Below, one piece after another: positions 47,280-55,903 of a DNA stretch of 64,000 bases (within the stretch, counting starts at the first letter, position 1; every line of letters begins with the position of its first letter). The DNA comes from Vagococcus fluvialis. GTDB lineage: Bacteria > Bacillota > Bacilli > Lactobacillales > Vagococcaceae. The position numbers and the translations under genes are program-made. The stretch spans positions 62,001-126,000 of the forward strand of contig NZ_QPJV01000007.1 in the NCBI RefSeq assembly GCF_003337315.1. Direction: 5' to 3'. The notes under the pieces were generated by a model. The model was given only the letters and a program-made list of their open reading frames with translations, did no database searches and was not told the DNA's origin.

Positions 47280-49082
47280 GTGGGATTATTTGATTTTCTA
47301 AAGAAAAAACAAGGAAAGGTTAGTAAACACGTTGATTATCAACTGTCTTCTAGTCCATTTCGTACTGGTAAAGTTTTTGCTGAAAAATTGGAAGTGGACA
47401 TATCAAATGTAGATGAGTTTCGTAAAACTTTTATCGCTTTTGATGTGGAAACAACTGGCCTAAATTCTTCTTCAGATAGAATTGTAGAGATTGGTGCGGT
47501 GCTATTTAAAGAAGGAGTTCCAATTCAATCATTCGGAACTCTTGTCAATCCAAAAGTTAGAATTGCAGCCTCAGCTTCGGCAATAAATAATATAACTAAT
47601 GAAATGCTAAACTCTGCTCCAAATGAGCAGGAAGTTTACCCCCAGTTGGTAGAATTTTTGGGAGATGCACTAGATGGAAAAATCACTATGTGTGCACACA
47701 ATGCAAGTTTCGATTTTGGATTTTTAAGTAACACATTTTCTAGACTTGGGTATGATGCTAAAATTAAGTATGTTGATACGCTGAGTCTCTCTAGAAAACA
47801 TATAAAAGGCATTGTAAATCATAAGCAAGAGACTGTAGCGGAATATTTCGGATTAATAAATGACACTGCCCATAGAGCGGAATCAGATGCAGATATATGC
47901 GGAAAGATTTTTTGGGGTGTTTTAGATATTATTGAGGAGTCGTTGGAAGAACAAAAAAAGCAAATAGAAAAGATGAGTCCAGACATAAAAGAACTTGAAG
48001 TTTGTGCTTTTATTCAAGATATTATTGAGAAAAAAGGATGCGACACCAGTTGGATCAGGTATCGAAAAAACAGTAATAATTATGTCGATGTAACTTGTCT
48101 ATATACATTCTTAAAGTTTAAGTTTGCTAAGAAGGGAAATTACATCATTATTAGAAAAGATGCTACAAATGGAATTGATTTACCTATAGAACCTTGTACT
48201 GTAAGTGAAGGCGGTACAACAAATGTGCGAGTCTATTTTCGTAGCCCCTTTGATTTAACGCCTCTTTCAAATTATATTTTCCGTGCTTATAGCGATTGTT
48301 ATAATTCTATGAATGAATATATGAGTGTTAGTAATTATACTAAAAAAGAAGCAGAGCAAAGCCTTAGTATGCTGAAATCTATTTCAAAATCAGCGATGAA
48401 AGAGTTATTATTCGATGCAAAAAATCGTGGATATGATGAGACTGAAGTTAACCTAAATATTGAAAAAGTGATATCTAGAGAAGATGTAATTATTAACGGG
48501 TTGCATAATCGAGTTTCATTAAACAAGATACGAAATATAGGGAATTGGGAGAAAGGATTTGATGCAGGTTATCCATATTGGGAACGTGGAGAAACTGCTA
48601 GGAAAAATGGCAAAGTAGATGAAGCTATTGCACTTTTTGATAAAGCTCGATATAACGGCTATGATGCTCCTGCGCTATATGATTCTTATGCTAAAGCTTA
48701 TCGAAAGATTAAGGATTACGATAATGAAATTCTCATTCTTGATGAAGGAATTATGCGTAAAACACGGCACGATGTTGGTACTTTAGAGGCTCGTAGGGAT
48801 AAGGCAATTAAGCTATTATTTGCTAAACAAGAGGCAGAGCGGATAGCTAAGGAAAAATCTGATTTTCTAAAAGCGAACAAAAAAGAGGATGCGATTAGTG
48901 AGCCTAGCAAAAGGCGTGGAAGACAGATTATTCAAATGACTGATGATGGAACAATAATAAAAGAATTCGATACTATAGCTTCTGCTGTAAAAGAAGTTGG
49001 CGTTAACTCAAAAAGTATTAGGGATGCTGCAAATGGAGTTCAAAAACATGCTGGAGGATACTGCTGGAAATACAAAGATTAG
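47280..49082 (+). CDS. DEDDh 3'-5' exonuclease fused to TPR and NUMOD1-like DNA-binding motif
   Basis: 600 residues from GTG 47280, 8 nt after GGAGG, giving a GLFDFLKKK N-terminus; ATG 47262 overlaps the ribosome site. Residues 48-210 are a DnaQ-like exonuclease with all five catalytic residues: Asp55 and Glu57 (DVETTG), Asp145 (HNASFD), His198 and Asp203 (HRAESDAD). Residues 230-390 form an uncharacterised domain. Residues 430-505 are TPR repeats (ERGETARKNGKVDEAIALFD). The C-terminus (IIQMTDDGTIIKEFDTIASA ... GGYCWKYK) is a NUMOD1-type motif as found in homing endonucleases. Not a polymerase proofreading subunit. Role in foreign-DNA degradation is inference from the mix of domains and the mobile context. 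Confidence 0.85.
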   Translation: MGLFDFLKKKQGKVSKHVDYQLSSSPFRTGKVFAEKLEVDISNVDEFRKTFIAFDVETTGLNSSSDRIVEIGAVLFKEGVPIQSFGTLVNPKVRIAASASAINNITNEMLNSAPNEQEVYPQLVEFLGDALDGKITMCAHNASFDFGFLSNTFSRLGYDAKIKYVDTLSLSRKHIKGIVNHKQETVAEYFGLINDTAHRAESDADICGKIFWGVLDIIEESLEEQKKQIEKMSPDIKELEVCAFIQDIIEKKGCDTSWIRYRKNSNNYVDVTCLYTFLKFKFAKKGNYIIIRKDATNGIDLPIEPCTVSEGGTTNVRVYFRSPFDLTPLSNYIFRAYSDCYNSMNEYMSVSNYTKKEAEQSLSMLKSISKSAMKELLFDAKNRGYDETEVNLNIEKVISREDVIINGLHNRVSLNKIRNIGNWEKGFDAGYPYWERGETARKNGKVDEAIALFDKARYNGYDAPALYDSYAKAYRKIKDYDNEILILDEGIMRKTRHDVGTLEARRDKAIKLLFAKQEAERIAKEKSDFLKANKKEDAISEPSKRRGRQIIQMTDDGTIIKEFDTIASAVKEVGVNSKSIRDAANGVQKHAGGYCWKYKD

Positions 49083-49192
49083 CAGATAATCTAAGATAAC
49101 CTAGGATCTTCTTAATAGATATTCATCGCTAATTGCTTTAGCAATACAATATCTTGTTTAAGGATAATGCTTGTATCATCGAGCTTTGAACT

Positions 49193-49237
49193 TCACCAGA
49201 TGGTGATGAGATAAAGAGCGGTAATGAGGTCGAGTAA
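49193..49237 (+). pseudogene. Tail of a third XRE gene copy
   Basis: The last 14 codons before TAA read SPDGDEIKSGNEVE, matching the C-terminus of the XRE copies (LPEGDEIKTSNEEV in copy 2). The rest of the gene upstream (49082-49190) is not recognisable. It shows that cassette C once had the same header. Confidence 0.7.
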
Positions 49238-49314
49238 CGTTATAAATTAAAATTTGTAGTGATGATCATCTGAAGATGCATTACGAAATTGATCAAAAGA
49301 ATTGGAGTGTCAGT

Positions 49315-50097
49315 ATGGATTTAAAAGATTTTTACTTCCAAAACATACAAAAGGATGAATATCATTATCGTTTTTATGATTCGATTGAGAACGTAAATAA
49401 TGTATACAATATATTTAGTGGTTATACGGAAGTAGAGGATTATGAATTTGAGGTGTATGATGCAGAGGAAGCAATAACAAAGTTTAGGGATTTATGCCAA
49501 CCGGATGTAGATTTTTCTGGTAATGAAAATAAATGTTGGTTTTATCTTATATCGTATTATTTATACAAAGTAGGATATGTTATAAAAGAATTTCCTAGAT
49601 TGTTGGCACGACCACCTGTTGCACCTAGTGACTTTACTTATGGAGAAATTAGGAACAGAATTATTGCAAAGGGAGATGATGATAACGGGACTGTTCGATA
49701 TGCTGTTAGAAGAACATTTGTCGCAAGGTTGACATTTGAACAGAAATCAACCTATGTTGATATAGATGATTCAATCAATCAAAAGTTTATTGAGATATCA
49801 AACCGACAAGCATCGTTCAATAATATGAGCACAGATGAAAAACTTGCAGAGATAGCAAATTTAATAGAAAGTTTATTAAAGAAGAACGGTAAGTTCCTTA
49901 CACCAGATTACTCTACGATTTGTTTTGATTATATTTCTAACGATGTAGTAACAAGCTATAGAAAGAAAATGCATTGTTTTAGGCATGCCACAGATGATGC
50001 AATATCGGAAAGAAAAAACTATTCGGAAGAACAAAAAAGCTTCTTTGTTGATTACGGCTTGACCATTGTTAAAGTGATACATTCTTTGCTGGAATAG
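49315..50097 (+). CDS. Unknown element-borne protein
   Basis: 260 residues from ATG 49315 (GGAG about 9 nt upstream); an in-frame ATG at 49276 has no ribosome site. Mixed polar protein: an acidic N-terminal part, a middle basic segment (IRNRIIAKGDDDNGTVRYAV, RRTFVARLTFEQ), and a helical C-terminus (DEKLAEIANLIESLLKKNGK ... EQKSFFVDYGLTIVKVIHSL). The helical end resembles those seen in abortive-infection-type proteins, but I do not recognise a named family. Third cargo cassette of the element. Confidence 0.7.
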   Translation: MDLKDFYFQNIQKDEYHYRFYDSIENVNNVYNIFSGYTEVEDYEFEVYDAEEAITKFRDLCQPDVDFSGNENKCWFYLISYYLYKVGYVIKEFPRLLARPPVAPSDFTYGEIRNRIIAKGDDDNGTVRYAVRRTFVARLTFEQKSTYVDIDDSINQKFIEISNRQASFNNMSTDEKLAEIANLIESLLKKNGKFLTPDYSTICFDYISNDVVTSYRKKMHCFRHATDDAISERKNYSEEQKSFFVDYGLTIVKVIHSLLE

Positions 50098-50164
50098 AAA
50101 CTGAGTAGACAATTTTTTGGAACAAACATGATTCCAACTTGTCGGAGGTTTTTTTTAATCGGAT

Positions 50165-50320
50165 AAAGGAACTGATATCTTCCCGCATACGCAAGTCCAC
50201 AGTGGATATGTTCCCTTAAAGAGAATTCAGTAAAAAAGGAAAATGGAAATTGTCCTTTGACAGCTATGAATTCATCTCAAAACATGTGGAGTGTGTGACA
50301 GTGCTTAAGAAATAAAATAA
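50165..50320 (+). other. Non-coding right end of the element
   Basis: No intact gene between 50097 and 50357. Short open stretches can be read, such as TDIFPHTQ near 50171-50194 and KHVECVTVLKK before a TAA at 50313-50315, both faintly like the C-terminus of RumA/RlmD proteins (DMFPQT-HVETVVLM). They could be remnants of earlier insertions in rlmD, but other readings are possible. Confidence 0.3.
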
Positions 50321-50354
50321 AAAATGACTATCTTTCAAAAAGATAGTCATTTTT
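50321..50354 (-). terminator. Intrinsic terminator of the MaoC-like gene
   Basis: AAATGACTATCTTT pairs with AAAGATAGTCATTT; T-run on either strand. It also closes the element side. Confidence 0.88.
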
Positions 50355-50356
50355 AT

Positions 50357-50797
50357 TTATCTAAATGTCATTAAATTAGCTGTCATGATTTCACAAATTT
50401 CATTGTTTTGGTCAATTGCTTTTGATTCAATTACCATATAAACACGTTCTGGGCGAGATTTTGAAGGCTTGATTTCTTTAATTGTACTTTCGACATGTAA
50501 GACGTCTCCAGGTCTAACTGGTTTTTTCCATTCTAAGTTGACGCCAAGTCCAACGGCACCTTTTTCAAAAGGAATACTGTCAATCCACAATCTCATTGTG
50601 ACACTAGCAGTGTGCCAACCACTAGCTACAAGTTCTTTAAAGAAAGAATCTTTGGCTTTTTCTTCGTCCAAATGAAATGGCTGTGGGTCGTATTTACTAG
50701 CGAATTCTTTTATTTCATCAGCAGTAATTGTTAAAGTATGACTTTTAAATGTTTGTCCAACTTTAAACTCATCTGCACTCATTTTTTTTATTTTCAA
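50357..50797 (-). CDS. MaoC-like hot-dog dehydratase
   Basis: 146 residues; MaoC fold with the hydratase motif YDPQPFHLDEEKAK (Asp and His near residues 41-47) and VRPGDVLHVES. R-specific enoyl-CoA hydratases and related thioester enzymes belong here. AGGAGGATT precedes the ATG on the minus strand. Single gene with its own terminator. The CoA substrate is unknown. Confidence 0.87.
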   Translation of the reverse strand: MKIKKMSADEFKVGQTFKSHTLTITADEIKEFASKYDPQPFHLDEEKAKDSFFKELVASGWHTASVTMRLWIDSIPFEKGAVGLGVNLEWKKPVRPGDVLHVESTIKEIKPSKSRPERVYMVIESKAIDQNNEICEIMTANLMTFR

Positions 50798-50912
50798 AAT
50801 AAATCCTCCTAATTTTTACATCTGATATAAGTATAATATGAAAGATATAAAAAACAAATTATGAGGTTTTATTTTCTTGTCACAATATAGGTAGAAAAAA
50901 AGAATGACTTAT

Positions 50913-51476
50913 CTAGTCATTCTTTTTTGATAAATAGTTAAATAAAAAGCATTGATCGTAATATAGAGAATTGGCTAAATTTTTATTTCTAGAAGAAACA
51001 ATTAGTGCAGCTTCTCTTTTTTGTACAATACGTTTTAAGATAGGCATTAAATGAATTAAAAACTCATTGCTATCGTCTGTTGTTGATTCAGAATCAAAAA
51101 TAATGATTGTTTGTTTTAGAATTAACGCACGAATCATTTGTAAAACAAGTTGTTCATTTTTTGAAAGAGATTTAGCAGCTTCATTTAAATCAAGGGAAGC
51201 TAATTTAAATTGATCAAGCAAATCACTTAGTTCATTTAAAAAAATATTTTTTTGTTTTTTAGAAATACCTAGTAAAAGATTATCTAAAATGGAAAGGAAA
51301 GGAATCATGTTATTCTCACGACCGACCATTCCGTAGTATTTATTATTTTCTAAAGAAGTAATAAAATTCATGACACTTTCACGAGTCACATTTTCTTCAT
51401 CTTCTAAAATTAAAGTTACTTTTTTTGAGAAAAAATCACTTGTTAAATAAGTATCTTTCATGTCAATTTCAATCAT
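50913..51476 (-). CDS. Degenerate ABC-type ATPase-like protein
   Basis: 187 residues from ATG 51476, which overlaps the permease stop by 4 nt. The order of ABC segments can be followed, but key residues are gone: the Walker A position reads EDEENVTRES, the Q-loop region lacks its Gln (MVGRENNMIPFLSILDN), the signature reads LSKNEQ and the Walker B IIIFDSES lacks the catalytic Glu. The frame is intact, so this is a pseudo-ATPase rather than a broken gene. It probably keeps a structural or regulatory role with the permease. Confidence 0.72.
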   Translation of the reverse strand: MIEIDMKDTYLTSDFFSKKVTLILEDEENVTRESVMNFITSLENNKYYGMVGRENNMIPFLSILDNLLLGISKKQKNIFLNELSDLLDQFKLASLDLNEAAKSLSKNEQLVLQMIRALILKQTIIIFDSESTTDDSNEFLIHLMPILKRIVQKREAALIVSSRNKNLANSLYYDQCFLFNYLSKKND

Positions 51477-52240
51477 ACAACGAGTTTCCTCCTTCGAAGG
51501 CCAAATGTAGTGTAACAATAAAAACCAGCTGTATAAGCTATTATTAAATCGCTACAAAGTAAAATAAAGTTAGTCAATAAAGTAGTAAAAACATGGCTAT
51601 TTGAGTTGTTAGTTATATTAACATCTAAAATGGATGTTTGATTATAAGGGAGTAATTTTTTCTCAGACTCATTTGTATTAGTAACAGGTACATTTTCTCT
51701 TTTTTTAGGAACCATTTGCTCTGATTCAAAGTAGTGCCTCATTACTTTTTGGTTAGTCTGTATGCTTTCATTTAGAAAATGACTATGGAAAACTAAAAGG
51801 ATACAAAAAATAACTGGTAAACTTAATATAATAGGGAAGAAAAGCTCTAATAATAAACGTGGGAGCATTTCTCTACGTTTAATTCCAATATAGTTTAATG
51901 AATAGATTTCTTCTTTTCTAGAATGAGTAAAGTATAAGCTAATAAAAAAGAAAGCAATAAAAGAGCAGACTAAAATAAGTAATCTTAAATGCTCATAAAA
52001 AGCCATAATTAAATCATTGCTATTTCCTAAACGATTATTTAGTTCAGTATCAAACTGTGGCAAGATATGTTTTAATTGATCCCATTTACCAAGCAAATAG
52101 CTTAAGGTAAATTTTTGAGTATCAATAAGTTGTGATATGTAAGAAAGTAATAAAAGAAACAGAGAGAAGACGATAAACAAACTAATTGTCATTCGTTTAT
52201 GGTATCTTGCTGCTTTAAATGATTGTCTTAAATTTGTCAT
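51473..52240 (-). CDS. FtsX-like membrane permease partner
   Basis: 255 residues from ATG 52240 (GGAGG 8 nt upstream). Four membrane helices (about 18-38, 88-108, 130-155, 220-242) with a large loop between helices 1 and 2 (about 40-85) and another after helix 3 (about 160-215), a topology seen in short FtsX/MacB-like permeases. The next gene encodes an ATPase-like protein without ATP-binding motifs, so the pair cannot be a normal transporter. Function unknown. Confidence 0.65.
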   Translation of the reverse strand: MTNLRQSFKAARYHKRMTISLFIVFSLFLLLLSYISQLIDTQKFTLSYLLGKWDQLKHILPQFDTELNNRLGNSNDLIMAFYEHLRLLILVCSFIAFFFISLYFTHSRKEEIYSLNYIGIKRREMLPRLLLELFFPIILSLPVIFCILLVFHSHFLNESIQTNQKVMRHYFESEQMVPKKRENVPVTNTNESEKKLLPYNQTSILDVNITNNSNSHVFTTLLTNFILLCSDLIIAYTAGFYCYTTFGLRRRKLVV

Positions 52241-52294
52241 CAACTAAACCTCCATATTAAAATTATACCGAGTAGTTGTGAAAAAAATATGAAT

Positions 52295-52331
52295 AAAAAA
52301 GACTTTAGCGTGAAAACTAAAGTCTTTTTTT
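52295..52331 (-). terminator. Intrinsic terminator downstream of ltaS
   Basis: AAAAAGACTTTAG pairs with CTAAAGTCTTTTT; on the minus strand a T-run follows. Confidence 0.85.
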
Positions 52332-52337
52332 GTTTAT

Positions 52338-54479
52338 TTATTTGTCAGATGATGATGTCGTAGTTGTTTCTTTTTCTTTTGGACCATAATAGTCTTGATA
52401 TGTTTTTGTTTCATACATATCTTGAGTTGATTTATTACCATGTTTTGAGAAGACACTTGTTGATTTATCGCCTTTTTCTTCTTCAATAGATAATAATTTT
52501 TCAAGTCCATTTTTATAATCATAATCTTCTGGATTAACTGGCTCTAAACCACTTTCAGTATAGAATCGAAGTAAGTCACCATTTGTTAAAGCGTCAGACA
52601 TAGTTAATTGAGTGCTTGCTTTTTCTCTTGCAAATTCAACTTCATTTGTTTGTTCTTCAGTTAACTCAGTTAATAACTCACCTGTTTCATTTAGGTAAAC
52701 AGATTGACCAATAACAGTATATTTAGGCGTTACGAAGGTACCATTTCTAAAGGCTACGATTTGATCTCTATCTTCAGCGAATAAATCTTGACCTAATTGG
52801 ATGTAGTTTGATGTATCAATTCCAAGTAAGTGTAGAAGAGAAGGTAAGATATCAACTTGTCCGCCGTAGCTTTCTGAAATTTTACCATTTTGTTGACCAG
52901 GTACGTGGAACATAACAGGAACACGTTGCATTTGAGCGTCATTCCATTCGTTCCAATTGTCTTTAGATTCACCAACTAGTTCAGCTAAATATTTGTTTCT
53001 TGAGTTTGAAATACCATAATGGTCACCATACATAACGATAACTGAGTTCTCATAAAGTCCGCTTTTCTTCAAGTAGTTAAAGAATTCTTCAACTGCTTTA
53101 TCTAAATAATTAGCTGTTGCAAAGTAGCCATTAATAGTGGTATCTGGTGTATTTGCAATTGGGAAACCAGCTTCGTCACCTTTAAATTGAGAGTAAGGGT
53201 AGTGGTTAGTTACAGCAATAAATTTAGAGTAGAAAGGCTGTTGCAAGTGTTCTAAGTATTGAACTGATTGATCCATAAATGGTTTATCATGTAAGCCATA
53301 TTGGAAAGAGTTATCAGATGTTACATCGTAGTAACTTGAATCAAAGAAATAATCATAACCTAAATGTTTATAAGTTTCGTTTCTGTTCCAGAATGCTCCG
53401 CCATTACCATGGAATACAGCACTTGTATATCCAGCTTCTTGTTTAAGAATAGAAGGGGCAGCTTGGAAAGTATTTTTGTCACCTAATTGAGTAAATAAAG
53501 GTCCTTGGCCTAAACCAAAGAATGAGTTTTCTAACATTGTTTCAGCATCACTTGTTTTACCTGATCCAACTTGGTGGAAGGCATTGTTAAAACTAAATGT
53601 TTCATTTGAATGATATAAGCTATTAATGAATGGTGTTACTTCATGTTCGACACCATTTTCATCCTTTAATTTATAATCAATTAAAAATTGTTGGAAACTT
53701 TCTAAATGAATATAGATAACATTTTTACCTTTAGCAATTCCAAACGTATTAGGATTTGGTGTTGTTTGATGTTCTTTCACATAGTTTTGAACATCAACTA
53801 AATCATTTTCACTTGCTTGGGCACGACGTTGGTTGGCATGATATGTTTGAACACCGTCATAAACAGTAAAGACATTCATACCTAAATATTTAACAATGTG
53901 GTCTCTTGAAAAAGTTCTTTTTAATAATTCTGGACGATCCATTTCAGCTAATGTTAAGTTTGCAGCAAAAAAGAAAACTGCAAAACTTGTAATAGCTAAA
54001 GATGTTCTAGCTTTAATAGGACGCTCATCGATTTTAATTTTCTTAAATAATAAAAGAGCGATAACGACGATTAAATCAATCCAATATAAGAAATCATATG
54101 GACGGAACATACGTAGAGCACTTTCACCTAAACCAGAAGATACTTTGCCAGCACCAAGCATTGTGTTGACTGTAATAAAGTCAGTAAATTCTCGGTAGTA
54201 AATAACATTTGAGAAAAGTAATAATGTGGTTAAGGCCGATATGACAATCAGCGAGATGTACGCCGTTTTTGGTCGCTTCACATAAAGTGCAGCTGAGAAT
54301 AAAAATAGTGTTGTGGCTATGGGACTTAGGAACAAAATGAAGTATTGAAAAGCATTTTCAATTCCTAAGTTAAAATCTACTAAGTAAGCCATTATGTTTT
54401 TTGCCCAAAAGAGAATGGCTAATAGGCTGAAAAAACCTAACCTCGTATTTAGTATATTTTTATAGTAATTATGTTTCAC
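52338..54479 (-). CDS. ltaS: Lipoteichoic acid synthase family protein
   Basis: 713 residues from GTG 54479 (AAAGGAAG upstream). Five N-terminal membrane helices (to about residue 175), a linker, then an extracellular sulfatase-fold domain: metal Glu in IHLESFQQF, catalytic Thr in GSGKTSDAE, YGDHYG near 485. The last ~70 residues are a hydrophilic Thr/Ser-rich tail. It polymerises glycerol phosphate from phosphatidylglycerol onto the lipid anchor; diacylglycerol released is recycled by the kinase at 36.6 kb. A strong promoter lies upstream. Confidence 0.94.
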   Translation of the reverse strand: MKHNYYKNILNTRLGFFSLLAILFWAKNIMAYLVDFNLGIENAFQYFILFLSPIATTLFLFSAALYVKRPKTAYISLIVISALTTLLLFSNVIYYREFTDFITVNTMLGAGKVSSGLGESALRMFRPYDFLYWIDLIVVIALLLFKKIKIDERPIKARTSLAITSFAVFFFAANLTLAEMDRPELLKRTFSRDHIVKYLGMNVFTVYDGVQTYHANQRRAQASENDLVDVQNYVKEHQTTPNPNTFGIAKGKNVIYIHLESFQQFLIDYKLKDENGVEHEVTPFINSLYHSNETFSFNNAFHQVGSGKTSDAETMLENSFFGLGQGPLFTQLGDKNTFQAAPSILKQEAGYTSAVFHGNGGAFWNRNETYKHLGYDYFFDSSYYDVTSDNSFQYGLHDKPFMDQSVQYLEHLQQPFYSKFIAVTNHYPYSQFKGDEAGFPIANTPDTTINGYFATANYLDKAVEEFFNYLKKSGLYENSVIVMYGDHYGISNSRNKYLAELVGESKDNWNEWNDAQMQRVPVMFHVPGQQNGKISESYGGQVDILPSLLHLLGIDTSNYIQLGQDLFAEDRDQIVAFRNGTFVTPKYTVIGQSVYLNETGELLTELTEEQTNEVEFAREKASTQLTMSDALTNGDLLRFYTESGLEPVNPEDYDYKNGLEKLLSIEEEKGDKSTSVFSKHGNKSTQDMYETKTYQDYYGPKEKETTTTSSSDK

Positions 54480-54547
54480 AGATAGACTTCCTTTCTATAT
54501 TCCAACCCTTGTTTATAAAATCCTTAGTTAATTAAACATACTAATAT

Positions 54548-54576
54548 ATTTTACCCTCTATAGAAATTCGTGTCAA
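54548..54576 (-). promoter_or_regulatory. Promoter of ltaS
   Basis: On the minus strand: perfect -35 TTGACA (54571-54576), 17-nt spacer, -10 TAAAAT (54548-54553). The remaining intergenic DNA up to 54696 is AT-rich and serves the divergent methyltransferase gene. Confidence 0.75.
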
Positions 54577-54695
54577 TTATAATGAAGATAAATTTAAGAA
54601 TTCAGACTTAAGGCCGATATAAATAAATGTGGAAGCAAGGTAAATAAACTGATATAGTAAGGAGTAGTATAAAGAAAAGAGAAAAGGGTATTTTT

Positions 54696-55874
54696 ATGAA
54701 TCAAGTAATTATTAAAAACAAAGCAAAGAAAAAATTTAATCAAAGGTACCCTCTTATCCATCAAGAGGATTTAGTAGATAAAGTAGCTAGTATTCCATCC
54801 AACTGGGTTAAATTTGTTTCAGAAGATAAACATTTTTTAGGCTATGGTTATTTAGGTGTTCAAAATAAGGGATATGGTTGGATGATCAGTTTTGATGAAA
54901 ATAAACCTGTTAATAAAGAGGTAATGACTGACTTATTTAAACAAGCATTTAATAGTAGAAAGTCGTTTTTCAGAAGTCAAGATACGACCGCTTTCCGCAT
55001 TTTTAATGGCGAAGGCGATGGTTTTGGTGGTCTAACAATCGACTGGTATGATACATATATTGTTATCTCTTGGTATAACGAAACAATTTATGGATTAAAA
55101 GAAAGTATCAAAGAAGTTATTTTAGAGTGCTTACCTGAAGTTGTTGGTGTATACGAAAAAGTCAGATTCAAAAAGGATGATTTACCAGAAAGTGAATTCA
55201 CTTGGGGAAAAGAAGCTCCAGAGCCATTAATTGTGATTGAAAATAATGTCTCCTATGCGACTTATTTAAATGAAGGCTTAATGACTGGGATTTTCTTAGA
55301 TCAAAAGGAAGTTAGAGGGGCTCTTTCAGAAGGATTAGTTAATGGGAAAAGTTTATTAAATATGTTTTCTTATACAGGGGCTTTCTCAGTAGCGGCTACT
55401 TTTGGTGGGAGTGTTGAAACAACTAGTGTTGATTTAGCTAAACGAAGCTTAGAGAAAACACAAGAACAATTTTTGGTAAATGGTATGGACTTAGATAGTC
55501 AGCGTATTATTGTAATGGATGTTTTTAATTATTTTAAATACGCAAAGAAAAAAGAGTTAACCTATGATGTGATTGTATTAGATCCACCAAGTTTTGCTAG
55601 AAATAAAAAGAAAACATTTTCTGTTGCAAAAGATTATAGTAAGCTAACAGAAGAGGCTGTTGAATTAATTGAACCAAATGGCTTACTGATTGCTTCAACT
55701 AATGCAGCTAATGTTTCTTTTGACCGTTTTGTCCAAATGGTTGAAAAAGGGATAACTAATGGAAATAGAAGAGGTAAGCAAGTGAATACGTATCGTTTAC
55801 CAAGTGACTTTAAAGTTTCGAAACATTTTCCTGAAGGGAATTATTTAAAAGTATTGATTTATGAAATTGTTTAA
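54696..55874 (+). CDS. Class I SAM-dependent rRNA methyltransferase (RlmI-like)
   Basis: 392 residues: N-terminal PUA domain (about 1-75) and methyltransferase domain with MTGIFLDQKEVR, NMFSYTGAFSV (SAM motif I) and VLDPPSFARNK (motif IV). Family members methylate C5 of a cytosine in 23S rRNA (U1962 region in E. coli). Target here inferred. ATG 54696 after AAAAGGG. Followed by aroD at 29 nt. Confidence 0.9.
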   Translation: MNQVIIKNKAKKKFNQRYPLIHQEDLVDKVASIPSNWVKFVSEDKHFLGYGYLGVQNKGYGWMISFDENKPVNKEVMTDLFKQAFNSRKSFFRSQDTTAFRIFNGEGDGFGGLTIDWYDTYIVISWYNETIYGLKESIKEVILECLPEVVGVYEKVRFKKDDLPESEFTWGKEAPEPLIVIENNVSYATYLNEGLMTGIFLDQKEVRGALSEGLVNGKSLLNMFSYTGAFSVAATFGGSVETTSVDLAKRSLEKTQEQFLVNGMDLDSQRIIVMDVFNYFKYAKKKELTYDVIVLDPPSFARNKKKTFSVAKDYSKLTEEAVELIEPNGLLIASTNAANVSFDRFVQMVEKGITNGNRRGKQVNTYRLPSDFKVSKHFPEGNYLKVLIYEIV

Positions 55875-55903
55875 AAGATAAGAAAAGATGGGAAAGATGC
55901 AAG

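Larger units (their letters stand above)
39062..50320 (+). mobile_element. Degraded integrative element/prophage remnant carrying cargo cassettes, inserted after rlmD
   Basis: Between rlmD and the convergent maoC-like gene lies DNA of different composition (39.1-41.9 kb visibly richer in G+C) with phage-type genes in fragments (VapE, VRR-NUC, SNF2 helicase, serine recombinase), then cassettes each headed by an XRE gene. No working integrase is left, so it is probably immobile. Outer boundaries are my estimate: the left edge is the rlmD stop, the right edge is placed before the maoC terminator. I could not identify clean direct-repeat att sites. Confidence 0.8.

Noticed and set aside
47280-49082. 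DNA polymerase III epsilon subunit
   Set aside because: The exonuclease domain fits, but the TPR and NUMOD1-like parts, the length and the mobile context do not fit a proofreading subunit.
39062-50320. Complete ICE or prophage
   Set aside because: No relaxase, type IV secretion, structural or lysis genes, and no intact recombinase; only fragments and cargo remain.
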